This document shows positions 1-7,818 of a stretch of DNA of 64,000 nucleotides, piece after piece (position 1 is the first letter of the stretch; the number at the start of each line of letters is the position of its first letter). The translations under genes and the position numbers were made by a program. Where the stretch lies: assembly GCF_024362385.1 (NCBI RefSeq), contig NZ_CP101466.1:1860001-1924000 (forward strand). The letters run 5' to 3'. The notes under the pieces were generated by a model. That model was not told where the DNA came from. It saw only the letters and a program-made list of their open reading frames with translations, and made no database searches. Source of the DNA: Arthrobacter sp. DNA4. Its GTDB lineage: Bacteria > Actinomycetota > Actinomycetes > Actinomycetales > Micrococcaceae.

Positions 1-912
1 TTCGGTGGCCGGGACAGGGCCGATGCCCATGACTTCCGGCTCCACCCCGGCATATGCGTAGCTGACCAGCCGCATCTTGACCGGCAGGCCCAGTTCGGCG
101 GCGGCTTCCGAGGACGCCAGGACGGCGGCGGTTGCGCCGTCGTTCAGCCCGGCGGCGTTACCGGCTGTCACCCGGCCATGGGCGCGGAACGGCGTACGCA
201 GGCCGGCGAGGTCATCCAGGGTGGTGCCGGGGCGCGGCGGCTCATCCTTGCTGTGGACCGTCCAGCCCTCGCCGGGCTTCCGGGCGGCAACGGGAACCAG
301 GTCGGGCTGGATCATGCCGTCCCGGTAGGCGGCTGCCAGCTTGTCCTGGGAAGCCACCGCATAGGCGTCGGTGCGCTCCTTGGTGATGGCGGGGAAGCGG
401 TCATGCAGGTTCTCGGCGGTGTTTCCCATGTTCAGGGCTGCCGGGTCCACCAGCCGTTCGGACATGAAACGGGGGTTGGGGTCGGCGCCCGAGCCCATGG
501 GGTGGTGGCCCATGTGCTCCACCCCGCCGGCGATGACCACGTCGTAGGCGCCGAAGCCGATGCTGCCTGCCGTAGTGGTGACAGCGGTCATGGCGCCGGC
601 GCACATGCGGTCGATGGCGAAGCCGGGAACCGTGCGCGGCAGTCCGGCCAGCAGCGCGGCGGTCCTGCCGAGGGTGAGGCCTTGGTCGCCGGTCTGCGTG
701 GTCGCGGCAATGGCAACCTCGTCGATCCGCTCCGCCGGCAGCGACGGGTTGCGGCGCAGCAGGCCGCGGATGCATTTCACGATCAGGTCGTCGGCCCGGG
801 TTCCGGCGTAGATTCCCTTCTCGCCGGCCCTGCCGAAGGGTGTGCGGATGCCGTCCACAAAGACGACGTCGCGGACAGTGCGCGTGGATGCGCCGCTTCC
901 GTGCTGGCTCAC
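1..912 (-). CDS. Thiolase (acetyl-CoA C-acyltransferase), C-terminus outside window
   Basis: Thiolase-family enzyme that condenses or cleaves acyl-CoA (acetoacetyl-CoA thiolase or fatty-acid beta-oxidation 3-ketoacyl-CoA thiolase). The first 304 codons are present; the gene continues beyond base 1. The reading frame shows the active-site cysteine context FAIDRMCAGAMTA, then GGVEHMGHHPMG and, near the window edge, AGNAAGLNDGAT, all typical of thiolases. The start is GTG at 910-912, preceded by GAGGAG at a good distance; the upstream ATG frame closes within a few codons. It lies downstream of rnd in the same direction but has its own promoter with an overlapping palindrome (988-1016), so it is probably controlled separately, perhaps by a TetR-type repressor. 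Which acyl chain length it prefers cannot be told from sequence alone. Confidence 0.88.
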   Translation of the reverse strand, partial: MSQHGSGASTRTVRDVVFVDGIRTPFGRAGEKGIYAGTRADDLIVKCIRGLLRRNPSLPAERIDEVAIAATTQTGDQGLTLGRTAALLAGLPRTVPGFAIDRMCAGAMTAVTTTAGSIGFGAYDVVIAGGVEHMGHHPMGSGADPNPRFMSERLVDPAALNMGNTAENLHDRFPAITKERTDAYAVASQDKLAAAYRDGMIQPDLVPVAARKPGEGWTVHSKDEPPRPGTTLDDLAGLRTPFRAHGRVTAGNAAGLNDGATAAVLASSEAAAELGLPVKMRLVSYAYAGVEPEVMGIGPVPATE

Positions 913-987
913 GTGTAACTCCTCATCGAGATGTGGCGCGCCGGGTGCATGCCGGAGGGCGGCAGCAGCCTGGCGTCGGTCACACCG

Positions 988-1016
988 ATGTTACTCGTGA
1001 GTAACTTAGCCTGCAA
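988..1016 (-). promoter_or_regulatory. Promoter with overlapping palindromic operator upstream of thiolase gene
   Basis: On the minus strand, TTGCAG (1011-1016) and TAACAT (988-993) are separated by 17 nt and look like -35 and -10 boxes. The spacer and -10 box contain a perfect inverted repeat, GTTACTC/GAGTAAC with a two-base centre (990-1005). A repressor bound there would block RNA polymerase. The inverted-repeat form suits a TetR- or GntR-family regulator of fatty-acid genes, but no regulator gene is adjacent. Confidence 0.6.
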
Positions 1017-1033
1017 GGGGTATCGCGAAGCAG

Positions 1034-2368
1034 TTACTGGCCGCCGGCTGCGGCAACAGGTTTGGCTTCCTTGGGCGGCAGCGGCTGCGGGTTCAGGAAC
1101 GCGCCGGCAATCAGCGGTGCACTGAGTTCCACCTGCCACCTGCGGGCCCCCAGCGCCCGAAGCTCAGCGGCAACGGAGTCCTCGGTAAGGTCTGCGGGCG
1201 GCCGCCACGCCACGCGCCGCAGGTAGTCGGGCGTCAACAGGTTCTCCAGCGGCAGGTTCAGTTCCTCTGCCTTGGCCTGGAGGAGGGGCCGGGCAGTGGC
1301 CAGCCTGGCGGCGGCTTCGGGATCACGGTCTGCCCAGACCCTCGGCGGTGGCGGGGCGTTGGTGGGCAGGTGCAGGGGCGGCAGTTCCTCCAGGTCCCGC
1401 GCTGCGGCGATGCAGCGCAACCAGCGTGGAGCCTCGCGCTGGGCCGCGCGGCCGTGGAACCCCTTGGTGCTGAGCAGTTGCGGGACGGTGGCGGGCATGG
1501 CCTTCGCCGCCGCTACCAGGGCGGAGTCCGGAATGAGCCTGCCCGGTGCCACGTCGCGTTTTTGCGCCAGCGAGTCGCGTTCCAGCCACAGCTCGCGGAC
1601 GGCGGCCAGTTGGCGGCGGTCCCGGATCTGGTGCAGGCCGGACGTCTTCCGCCAGGGGTCCACCCGGGGCGGAGCAATGCCGGCTTCGAGGATGGCGGCA
1701 AATTCCTGCTCGGCGTACTCCAGCTTCCCGTCCGCCTGGAGCAGCTCAATGAGTTCCTCGCGCAGTTCGGTGAGGACCTCGACGTCCAGGGCGGCGTAGC
1801 GCAGCCACGGCTCCGGCAGGGGGCGGGTGGACCAATCAGCGGCGGAGTGTTCCTTCGCGAGCCCGAATCCCAGGAGCTGTTCGATGACGGCTGCCAGGCC
1901 CACACGGGGAAGCCCGGCCAGGCGGGCGGCGAGTTCGGTGTCGAAGAGCTTGTCCGGCCACATCCCGAGTTCAGACAGGCAGGGCAGGTCCTGGCTGGCG
2001 GCGTGCAGGATCCATTCGACGCCGCGCAGGGCGTCATTGATGATCTCCAGGTTCCCGAAGGGTTCGGGATCGATCAGCCAGGTCCCGGCACCTTCGCGGC
2101 GGATCTGGACCAGGAAGGCGCGCTGGCCGTAGCGGAACCCGGAGGCGCGTTCGGCGTCAACGCCTGCGGGGCCGGTGCCGGCGGCAATGGCGGCGGCACA
2201 GCGCTCCAGGCCGGACTGGGTTTCGATGACCAGGGGAACGCCGTCCCGGGGTGCGTCAAGATCGATGATTTCGGGGATGGGGCTGTCAAAGCCCTCCACC
2301 GTGATATGGGGTGCGGCAGCAGCAGCCGGGACGCCGGCTGTGGTGTTTTCCGGAATGTTTGGGGTCAT
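1034..2368 (-). CDS. rnd: Ribonuclease D (DEDD exonuclease plus HRDC domain)
   Basis: 3'-5' exoribonuclease of the RNase D family, acting on tRNA precursors and other structured RNA 3' ends. The 444-residue product has the DEDDy exonuclease signature: VDAE (Asp71, Glu73), HAASQD (Asp127) and YAALD (Tyr191, Asp195). An HRDC nucleic-acid-binding domain follows at roughly residues 250-330. An Ala/Pro-rich N-terminal stretch of about 25 residues precedes the catalytic fold. The neighbouring DUF3000 gene starts just upstream on the same strand with only 12 bp between them, an arrangement common in actinobacteria and suggesting co-transcription. Confidence 0.92.
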   Translation of the reverse strand: MTPNIPENTTAGVPAAAAAPHITVEGFDSPIPEIIDLDAPRDGVPLVIETQSGLERCAAAIAAGTGPAGVDAERASGFRYGQRAFLVQIRREGAGTWLIDPEPFGNLEIINDALRGVEWILHAASQDLPCLSELGMWPDKLFDTELAARLAGLPRVGLAAVIEQLLGFGLAKEHSAADWSTRPLPEPWLRYAALDVEVLTELREELIELLQADGKLEYAEQEFAAILEAGIAPPRVDPWRKTSGLHQIRDRRQLAAVRELWLERDSLAQKRDVAPGRLIPDSALVAAAKAMPATVPQLLSTKGFHGRAAQREAPRWLRCIAAARDLEELPPLHLPTNAPPPPRVWADRDPEAAARLATARPLLQAKAEELNLPLENLLTPDYLRRVAWRPPADLTEDSVAAELRALGARRWQVELSAPLIAGAFLNPQPLPPKEAKPVAAAGGQ

Positions 2369-2380
2369 GATGCCCCCAGT

Positions 2381-3073
2381 TTACCGGGCTGCCCCATAGC
2401 CGTTCTGCTGGCCCCGCCGCCGGGGCGGAAGGGCGGTCACGCCGTCGGGCAGCGGCGGCACCCCCGCAAACGTGCACACCATGTCGGACCAGGCTTCCAG
2501 GTGCGCCTGGACATCGGAGGAATCGGGCGTCCAGGAGGCCCGGAGTTCGATGTCGATGGAACCTGGCCGCCCGGCCAAAGTTCCGAAGCTTTCGGACAGG
2601 ACGCGGGTGGCTGTGCCGCCGGCTGCCCTGTAAGCGGCCTTGTGGTTATCCAGCGCTTCCACCAGCCACGTCCATGCCACAGTTCCCAGCATCTGGTCGT
2701 TGCCCATTTCCGGTTCCAGTTCGGCCCGGATGTAGGTCACGATGCGGAACTCGCCGTCCCAGACCGCTGAGCCGTCCGGATCGTGCAGCAGGATGAACCG
2801 TCCGGTGGCGAGTTCCGTCTCATCGTCGTCCGCAGTTCCTGCGGCGGCGGTACCGGATGCTGCTGCGAAAGCCAGTGCTGCCGGTCCGTGGACGGGCGTG
2901 GAAAGGCTGCCTGTGCCGGGGGCCATGACTTCAGCGCCAAGTGCGACGGCAAACGGAGCCAGCCGTGCGGGGGCAGGGATTTCGGCCAGGTGCAGTTCCT
3001 TGCGGCACCGGGCTTTCCTGAGGGTTCCCAAGGCGTGGAGAAAATCCGGGGGAACCTGGTCAAGTGCGTTCAC
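2381..3073 (-). CDS. DUF3000 domain protein
   Basis: 230-residue protein of the actinobacterial DUF3000 family, function unknown. The family is recognised from the N-terminal VPPDFLHALGTLRKARCRKE segment and the conserved C-terminal half with WTPDSSDVQAHLEAWSDM. There is no signal peptide or membrane segment, so it is probably cytoplasmic. An Ala-rich, Asp/Glu-rich insert near residues 60-85 is probably disordered. It sits 12 bp upstream of rnd in the same direction, as in related genomes, so it may share the RNase D transcript. A tract of four GGGGC-type G runs lies on the opposite strand just upstream of its start. Confidence 0.8.
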   Translation of the reverse strand: MNALDQVPPDFLHALGTLRKARCRKELHLAEIPAPARLAPFAVALGAEVMAPGTGSLSTPVHGPAALAFAAASGTAAAGTADDDETELATGRFILLHDPDGSAVWDGEFRIVTYIRAELEPEMGNDQMLGTVAWTWLVEALDNHKAAYRAAGGTATRVLSESFGTLAGRPGSIDIELRASWTPDSSDVQAHLEAWSDMVCTFAGVPPLPDGVTALPPRRRGQQNGYGAAR

Positions 3074-3086
3074 CTTGGCAGATTAC

Positions 3087-3105
3087 GGGGCGGGGCGGGG
3101 CGGGG
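3087..3105 (+). repeat. Four-tract G-quadruplex motif
   Basis: Four GGGG runs separated by single C residues lie on the plus strand, 14 bases upstream of the DUF3000 start. They fall between the threonine aldolase stop and the DUF3000 ATG, in the untranslated leader or promoter of the DUF3000-rnd unit. The pattern meets the usual definition of an intramolecular quadruplex motif; the transcribed strand would be G-rich. Confidence 0.6.
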
Positions 3106-3131
3106 CAGGAAGGCTCGCCGTCAGCGGACGG

Positions 3132-4241
3132 TCACCCCGCCTGCCCGTCCCGGTAATCCCGGAGTTCACGGCGGATCGCGGCGGCAAAGGCATCAACATC
3201 TTCCTCGGTGGTGTCGAAGGAGCACATCCAGCGGACTTCCCCTGCTGCCTCGTCCCAGTCGTAGAAACGGAAGGAACTGCGCAGGCGGTCCGCCACGCCG
3301 GGTGGAAGGATTGCGAAGACGCCGTTGGATTCCGTCTTCTGGGTGGTGCGGACGCCCTCAATGGTGTCGACGGCGGCCCGCAGCCGGGTGGCCATGGCGT
3401 TGGCATGCGATGCGGAGCGCAGCCAAAGGCCGTCTTCGAGCAGGGCGATGAACTGGGCGGACATGAACCTCATCTTGGATGCCAGCTGCATGTTCATCTT
3501 GCGCAGGTATACCAGGCCGTGGGCGGCCTCAGGGTTCAGCGCCACCACGACCTCGCCGAAGAGCAGCCCGTTCTTGGTCCCGCCGAAGGACAGGATGTCC
3601 ACGCCGGCGTCCCGGGTGAAGGCCCGCAGGGGGAGGTTCAGGTGGGCGGCCGCATTGGCCAGCCGTGCGCCGTCCATGTGCAGCTTCATGCCCTTTGCGT
3701 GGACATGGTCGGCGATGGCCCGCACTTCCTCCGGGGTGTAGCACGTGCCCAGTTCAGTGGTCTGGGTGATGGAGACGGCCAGCGGCTGCGCACGGTGCTC
3801 ATCGCCCCAGCCCCAGGCCTCCCTGTCGATCAGCTCCGGGGTCAGCTTGCCGTCCGGGGCCGGGACCTGAAGCAGCTTCATGCCGCCGATGCGCTCGGGT
3901 GCCCCGTTCTCATCCATGTTGATATGGGCGGTGGAAGCGCACACCACGGCACCCCAGCGGGGGAGGAGGGACTGCAGGGACAGGACATTGGCACCGGTGC
4001 CGTTGAAGACCGGGAAGCATTCGATGCCCGGGCCGAAGTGTTCAACCATCAGTTCGTGCAGCCGCGCGGTGTAGTCGTCCTCGCCGTAGGAAACCTGGTG
4101 CCCCTCGTTGGCTGCAGCCAGGGCTGCCAGCACTTCGGGGTGGACGCCGGAGTAGTTGTCGGAGGCAAAGCCGCGCACGCTCGGATCGTGCAGCCGCAGC
4201 GCCGAGCCTGTTTCTGCTGTTGTCGTCATGGGGTTGCTCAC
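3132..4241 (-). CDS. Low-specificity L-threonine aldolase (beta-eliminating lyase family)
   Basis: PLP-dependent aldolase that splits L-threonine or allo-threonine to glycine and acetaldehyde; the family also includes related beta-eliminating lyases. The 369-residue product has the family layout: N-terminal FASDNYSGVHPEV, the PLP region YGEDDYTARLHELMVEHFG, the DGARLANAAAHL aspartate, and the Schiff-base lysine in DILSFGGTKNG. The length is slightly above the usual 340-350. The start is GTG at 4241; an ATG four codons downstream is an alternative. A short gap separates it from the SDR gene upstream, so the two may be co-transcribed. The exact substrate isomer is not predictable. Confidence 0.85.
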   Translation of the reverse strand: MSNPMTTTAETGSALRLHDPSVRGFASDNYSGVHPEVLAALAAANEGHQVSYGEDDYTARLHELMVEHFGPGIECFPVFNGTGANVLSLQSLLPRWGAVVCASTAHINMDENGAPERIGGMKLLQVPAPDGKLTPELIDREAWGWGDEHRAQPLAVSITQTTELGTCYTPEEVRAIADHVHAKGMKLHMDGARLANAAAHLNLPLRAFTRDAGVDILSFGGTKNGLLFGEVVVALNPEAAHGLVYLRKMNMQLASKMRFMSAQFIALLEDGLWLRSASHANAMATRLRAAVDTIEGVRTTQKTESNGVFAILPPGVADRLRSSFRFYDWDEAAGEVRWMCSFDTTEEDVDAFAAAIRRELRDYRDGQAG

Positions 4242-4272
4242 GCTTTCAGTTTAGGTACAGTCACGGCGGGGA

Positions 4273-5021
4273 TCAGCCCGCCAGCCGGAGGCGGACACCG
4301 TTGAGTTCGGCGGACGGCGTGCCGAAAAGCCGTACGACGGCGCCGGCCAGGTCAGCCACGTCCGTGGCCCCCGGGAATTTCCGCTCGGGGTGGGCGCGGC
4401 GCAGTTCGTCGTCAACCAGTGCCTTGACCACCAGGATGCTGGCAGCAGCCAGGTTTCCGCCGTCCCCGGCGGCACGGCGGAAGCCATCCGCCATGGCCAT
4501 GGTCCAGGCTTCCGCGGCGGCCTTCGCTGCAACGTAGCTGGCCACCGCAGCGGTTGGTTTGTCCAGGGCCGTGGAGGACACCATGGCAAACCTGCGGCCG
4601 GAGATGCGGCAATGTCGTCGAAGAAGACGCGTGACACGTTGCGCAGCGTGGTGATGGCCCCGCGCTCCAGGAAGTCCCAGTCGTCGTCGGACTGGTCGGC
4701 GATGCCCTTGGCCCCTCGCCAGCCACCCACCAGGTGGATCACGGCGTCAACCGGCCCGACGGCGGCGCTGACCTCCGCCCGAAGCTGCCGGACGCCGTGG
4801 AAATCGGCGAGGTCGCACGTGAAGGGAGTGACGCCGTCGCCCGCCTTTTCCGCGGCCGCCCCGATCCTGGCCTGGTCCGAGCCCACGGTGGCCACGCGGT
4901 GCCCTGCCGCAGCCAGTGCACGCGCAACGGCGACGCCGGACGCGCCGCTGCCGCCTGCCACCAGGACCTTAAGGGGCCCGGTGGTGTTGTGGGCAGCAGC
5001 GGCAGGGCCGGAACCGGTCAC
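4273..5021 (-). pseudogene. SDR-family oxidoreductase with a -1 frameshift
   Basis: Short-chain dehydrogenase/reductase, about 249 residues if the frame is restored. The N-terminal part reads VLVAGGSGASGVAVARAL (Rossmann nucleotide-binding loop) and continues to FFDDIAASPAAG. After that the homologous sequence carries on in another frame with MVSSTALDKPTAAVASYVAAK, which holds the active-site Ser and a tyrosine/lysine pair of the YxxxK type. One base is missing near 4600-4612. The start ATG overlaps the stop of the upstream DUF6421-like gene (ATGA), indicating translational coupling. The break may be a true mutation or a sequencing error; the sequence on both sides is otherwise undamaged. Confidence 0.75.
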
Positions 5022-6385
5022 AGGGCGGAGTGGCCGGTGATGCCGGCGGTTGATTCAATGACGGGGCGCATCTTCTTCTCCAATGCCTCGTAGAACATGG
5101 ACAGCGGGAATTCGTCGTCCAGGACCTGGTCCGTGAGGCCGCGGGGTGTTCCCGCCAGTGGCAGCGCGTCCGGCCCCTTGGCCCACACGGAGGCCGGGTT
5201 GGGGGTGACGGTTGCGGACACCAGCTGGTAGGCCGCCAGCCAGTGGGCGGTCTTGGGCCGGTCGATGGAGCGCCAGTACAGGTCATCGATGCTGGCTCCC
5301 AGGGCGATCACAGCGTCCGCCACCTCATCCCAGTCGATGGTAAGCCGTGTGTCCGTCCAGTGCAGTACGTGCTGCTGGTGCAGCCAGGCGAAAAGGAGCT
5401 GGCCGCCCAGGCCGTCGTAGTTGCGGACCCGGCTGCCGGTGATGGCGAAGCGGAAGATGCGGTCGAAGATGATGGCGTACTGCACGAGCTTGGCATGCCG
5501 CCGGGCCTCGGGGTCGGCGTCGTCGTCCTTTTCGATCCGGACGGATTCGCGGAACGCGGTGAGGTCGCAGCGCAGCTCCTCGAGCGAGTAGAGGAAGTAG
5601 GGCATCCGCTGCTTGATCATGAAGGGATCGAAGGGCAGGTCGCCGCGCATGTGCGTCCGGTCGTGGATCAGGTCCCACATGACGAAGGTGGCCTCGGTGA
5701 GGTCCTGGTCGACGAGCAGTTCGGCTGCACCCTCCGGGAGCTCCAGGGAGGTGGTCTCCGCGGCCGCCTTGAGCACGCGGCGGAACCGGGCAGCTTCGCG
5801 GTCGGCGAAGATGGCGCCCCAGGTGAAGGTGGGGGTCTGGCTGACCGCTACCGTCTCGGGGAAGAGGACGGCGGAGTTGGTGTCATAGCCCGGCGTGAAG
5901 TCGACGAAGCGGATGGGGACGAAGAGCTTGTTGGAGTACTCCCCGGCTTCCAGTCCCGCGATGAACTCGGGCCAGATGACCTCCACCAGCACGGCCTCCA
6001 CCAGTCGGTTGCTGCTGCCGTTCTGGGTGTACATGGGGAAGACCACCAGGTGCTGCAGGCCGTCGATGCGCTGCTGCTGCGGCTGGAACGCCAGCAGGGA
6101 CGACAGGAAGTCCGGGACGGCGAACCCGCCCGCGGCCCATGCCCGGAAATCAGCACAGGCGGCCTCAAGGTAGTCCGCGTCGTGCGGGAAGGCAGGGGCC
6201 AGTGCCGTGAGAGCATCCACGATGGTTTCCACGTACCGGGCTGCCGCCGGGTGGTCCGCGCTCCCGGGGACGGAACCGTCCTGGACCTGGAGGGCCTGCA
6301 GGGCGGTGGCCGCGCCCTTGAGCCGCAGCCAATCCTTGTTCTGCGCGGAAATACCGGTGACGGCGGTGGTCAGGGTCTCTGTCAT
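5018..6385 (-). CDS. DUF6421-like protein of unknown function
   Basis: Cytoplasmic protein of 455 residues from ATG 6385, which follows an AGAAAGG ribosome-binding site. An in-frame start 17 codons upstream is less likely. I recognise it as resembling the actinobacterial DUF6421 family; no biochemical role is known to me. The central part includes IRFVDFTPGYDTNSAVLFPETVAV and HDRTHMRGDLPFDPFMIKQR, rich in aromatic and charged residues with a conserved-looking His/Asp cluster. There is no signal peptide or transmembrane helix. Its stop codon overlaps the start of the SDR gene downstream, so the two products are probably made together and may act in one pathway. Confidence 0.65.
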   Translation of the reverse strand: MTETLTTAVTGISAQNKDWLRLKGAATALQALQVQDGSVPGSADHPAAARYVETIVDALTALAPAFPHDADYLEAACADFRAWAAGGFAVPDFLSSLLAFQPQQQRIDGLQHLVVFPMYTQNGSSNRLVEAVLVEVIWPEFIAGLEAGEYSNKLFVPIRFVDFTPGYDTNSAVLFPETVAVSQTPTFTWGAIFADREAARFRRVLKAAAETTSLELPEGAAELLVDQDLTEATFVMWDLIHDRTHMRGDLPFDPFMIKQRMPYFLYSLEELRCDLTAFRESVRIEKDDDADPEARRHAKLVQYAIIFDRIFRFAITGSRVRNYDGLGGQLLFAWLHQQHVLHWTDTRLTIDWDEVADAVIALGASIDDLYWRSIDRPKTAHWLAAYQLVSATVTPNPASVWAKGPDALPLAGTPRGLTDQVLDDEFPLSMFYEALEKKMRPVIESTAGITGHSAL

Positions 6386-6510
6386 CGTCGGCTGCCTTTC
6401 TGGTTGCTTTGCTTCTCTGGTGAGCGTAACAAGCAACCAGCAGGACTTATGCCCAAAGGGCGGTTGGATAAGAAGTTCTTAGTCTCGGGCCCGGCTGGGG
6501 AGGAACGAGA

Positions 6511-6544
6511 CCGGCCCCCGGCTGTGGGAACAGCTGGGGGCCGG
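6511..6544 (-). terminator. GC-rich hairpin terminator downstream of msrB
   Basis: A near-perfect inverted repeat with arms CCGGCCCCCGGCTG and CAGCTGGGGGCCGG and a short GGGAA-type loop. It lies between the msrB stop and the start of the DUF6421-like gene on the minus strand. There is no T run, as is common for terminators in high-GC actinobacteria. Confidence 0.65.
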
Positions 6545-6589
6545 TTCTGCCTGGACGGGTTGCGGGGTACTTCCCGCGATGCCTATCGC

Positions 6590-7108
6590 TTAGCCCTGGG
6601 GTCCGTCGCCGGACGCCTCTTTGGCCACGAGCCGGAGGGAGACCGAGTTGATGCAGTAGCGCTGGTCGGTGGGCGTTCCGTAGCCCTCACCCTCGAACAC
6701 ATGGCCCAGGTGCGAGTCGCAGGAGGCGCACCGCACTTCGATCCTGTCCATGCCCAGGGTGCGGTCATGGATGTAGCGCACTTTGCCCTCAGTCAAAGGG
6801 GCCCAGAAGGAGGGCCAGCCGCAGTGGGAATCGAACTTCTCATTGCTGGTGAACAGTTCAGCGCCGCACGCGCGGCACTGGTACACGCCCTCCGTATGGG
6901 TGTCCCAGTATTCGCCGGTGTATGGCCGTTCCGTCCCCGCCTGGCGCAGGACGTGGTATTCCTCCGGAGTCAGTTCCTCCCGCCACTCGGCATCACTTTT
7001 CTGGACAGAGGCCCCGCTGTCCGCAGCCTCCTGTGCGCTGCCATGCTGCGTTTCGGCACCAACGCCTGGTGCCCTGTTGCCGAAGATGCTGTTTCCAAAG
7101 ATGCTCAT
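6590..7108 (-). CDS. msrB: Peptide-methionine (R)-S-oxide reductase
   Basis: Repairs oxidised proteins by reducing methionine-R-sulfoxide, using thioredoxin as electron donor. The 172-residue product carries both zinc CxxC pairs (Cys78/Cys81 and Cys127/Cys130), the HCGWPSF motif (Cys96) and the catalytic RYCINS (Cys152). The catalytic domain starts at about residue 38. The first 35 residues form a low-complexity extension with a direct repeat (SIFGN SIFGN), and a later start cannot be excluded. A gene for an unknown 163-residue protein ends 14 bp upstream on the same strand, and a hairpin terminator follows. Confidence 0.93.
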   Translation of the reverse strand: MSIFGNSIFGNRAPGVGAETQHGSAQEAADSGASVQKSDAEWREELTPEEYHVLRQAGTERPYTGEYWDTHTEGVYQCRACGAELFTSNEKFDSHCGWPSFWAPLTEGKVRYIHDRTLGMDRIEVRCASCDSHLGHVFEGEGYGTPTDQRYCINSVSLRLVAKEASGDGPQG

Positions 7109-7122
7109 AGCTTTCCCAACGC

Positions 7123-7614
7123 TTAGGAGTCGCCGATAAATCCCGAGCCCGCGTACAGGTGGAGCACGGGGACGCCGAGTTGGTCCTGGGCCTTGTTGGC
7201 CCAGTCTGTGTGGAACGTATCGGCCACGGCATGCGGCCGCGTGATCACGACGGCCTGGGAAGCGCCGGTTTCGCGGACCTTTGCCACCAGGCTGTCAACG
7301 GCCTTGCCGTCCACCACCTGGCCGGTCACACCGGAGCCCAGTCCCTCGAGCGCCGCGAGGGAGGCCGCCAGGGTGTCGTCGGCGTGCGCCCGTTCGGTGG
7401 CGGCATCAGGGTTGCGGGCGGCGAGCTCGCGGAAAGCCTTGGCAACGTCCAGCATGGACAGGTTTTCAAGGAAGTCCACCAGCAGGTGCCGCTCGGTATT
7501 CGCCGGGACCAGGACCAGCAGGCGGCTGTCCGCGCCATCCACAAGCCGTTCGATGTTAACGCGGTCGTCCGCGCCCAGGGGTTCTTCAGTCAGGATGACG
7601 ATGGGATCACTCAT
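7123..7614 (-). CDS. Unknown 163-residue cytoplasmic protein
   Basis: I do not recognise a named family. The product is acidic and alanine-rich, with an alternating strand/helix pattern (RLLVLVPANTERH, QAVVITRPHAVADTF, LGVPVLHLYAGSG) that suggests a small Rossmann-like or universal-stress-like fold. There is no signal peptide, membrane helix or cysteine. It ends 14 bp before msrB in the same direction, so the two probably share a transcript; a link with oxidative stress is only an inference from that position. Confidence 0.7.
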   Translation of the reverse strand: MSDPIVILTEEPLGADDRVNIERLVDGADSRLLVLVPANTERHLLVDFLENLSMLDVAKAFRELAARNPDAATERAHADDTLAASLAALEGLGSGVTGQVVDGKAVDSLVAKVRETGASQAVVITRPHAVADTFHTDWANKAQDQLGVPVLHLYAGSGFIGDS

Positions 7615-7818
7615 GGCCTTAGCCTAGTCCCGCCCGCTGGCCCCCGCACTGCACCTGCCGTTGAACTGCGCTGGCCCTTGAACTGCACCGGTCTCTACAC
7701 TTACCGGCCCCTGCGCCCGCAGGCCGGCACCGGGTCCCCCGCGTGCCGGCCTGGCGGCGCCGTGCCGCCCGGGTGCCGGAATGCGGGTATCTGCGGCAGG
7801 GCCGGTAAGAATAGTCCC

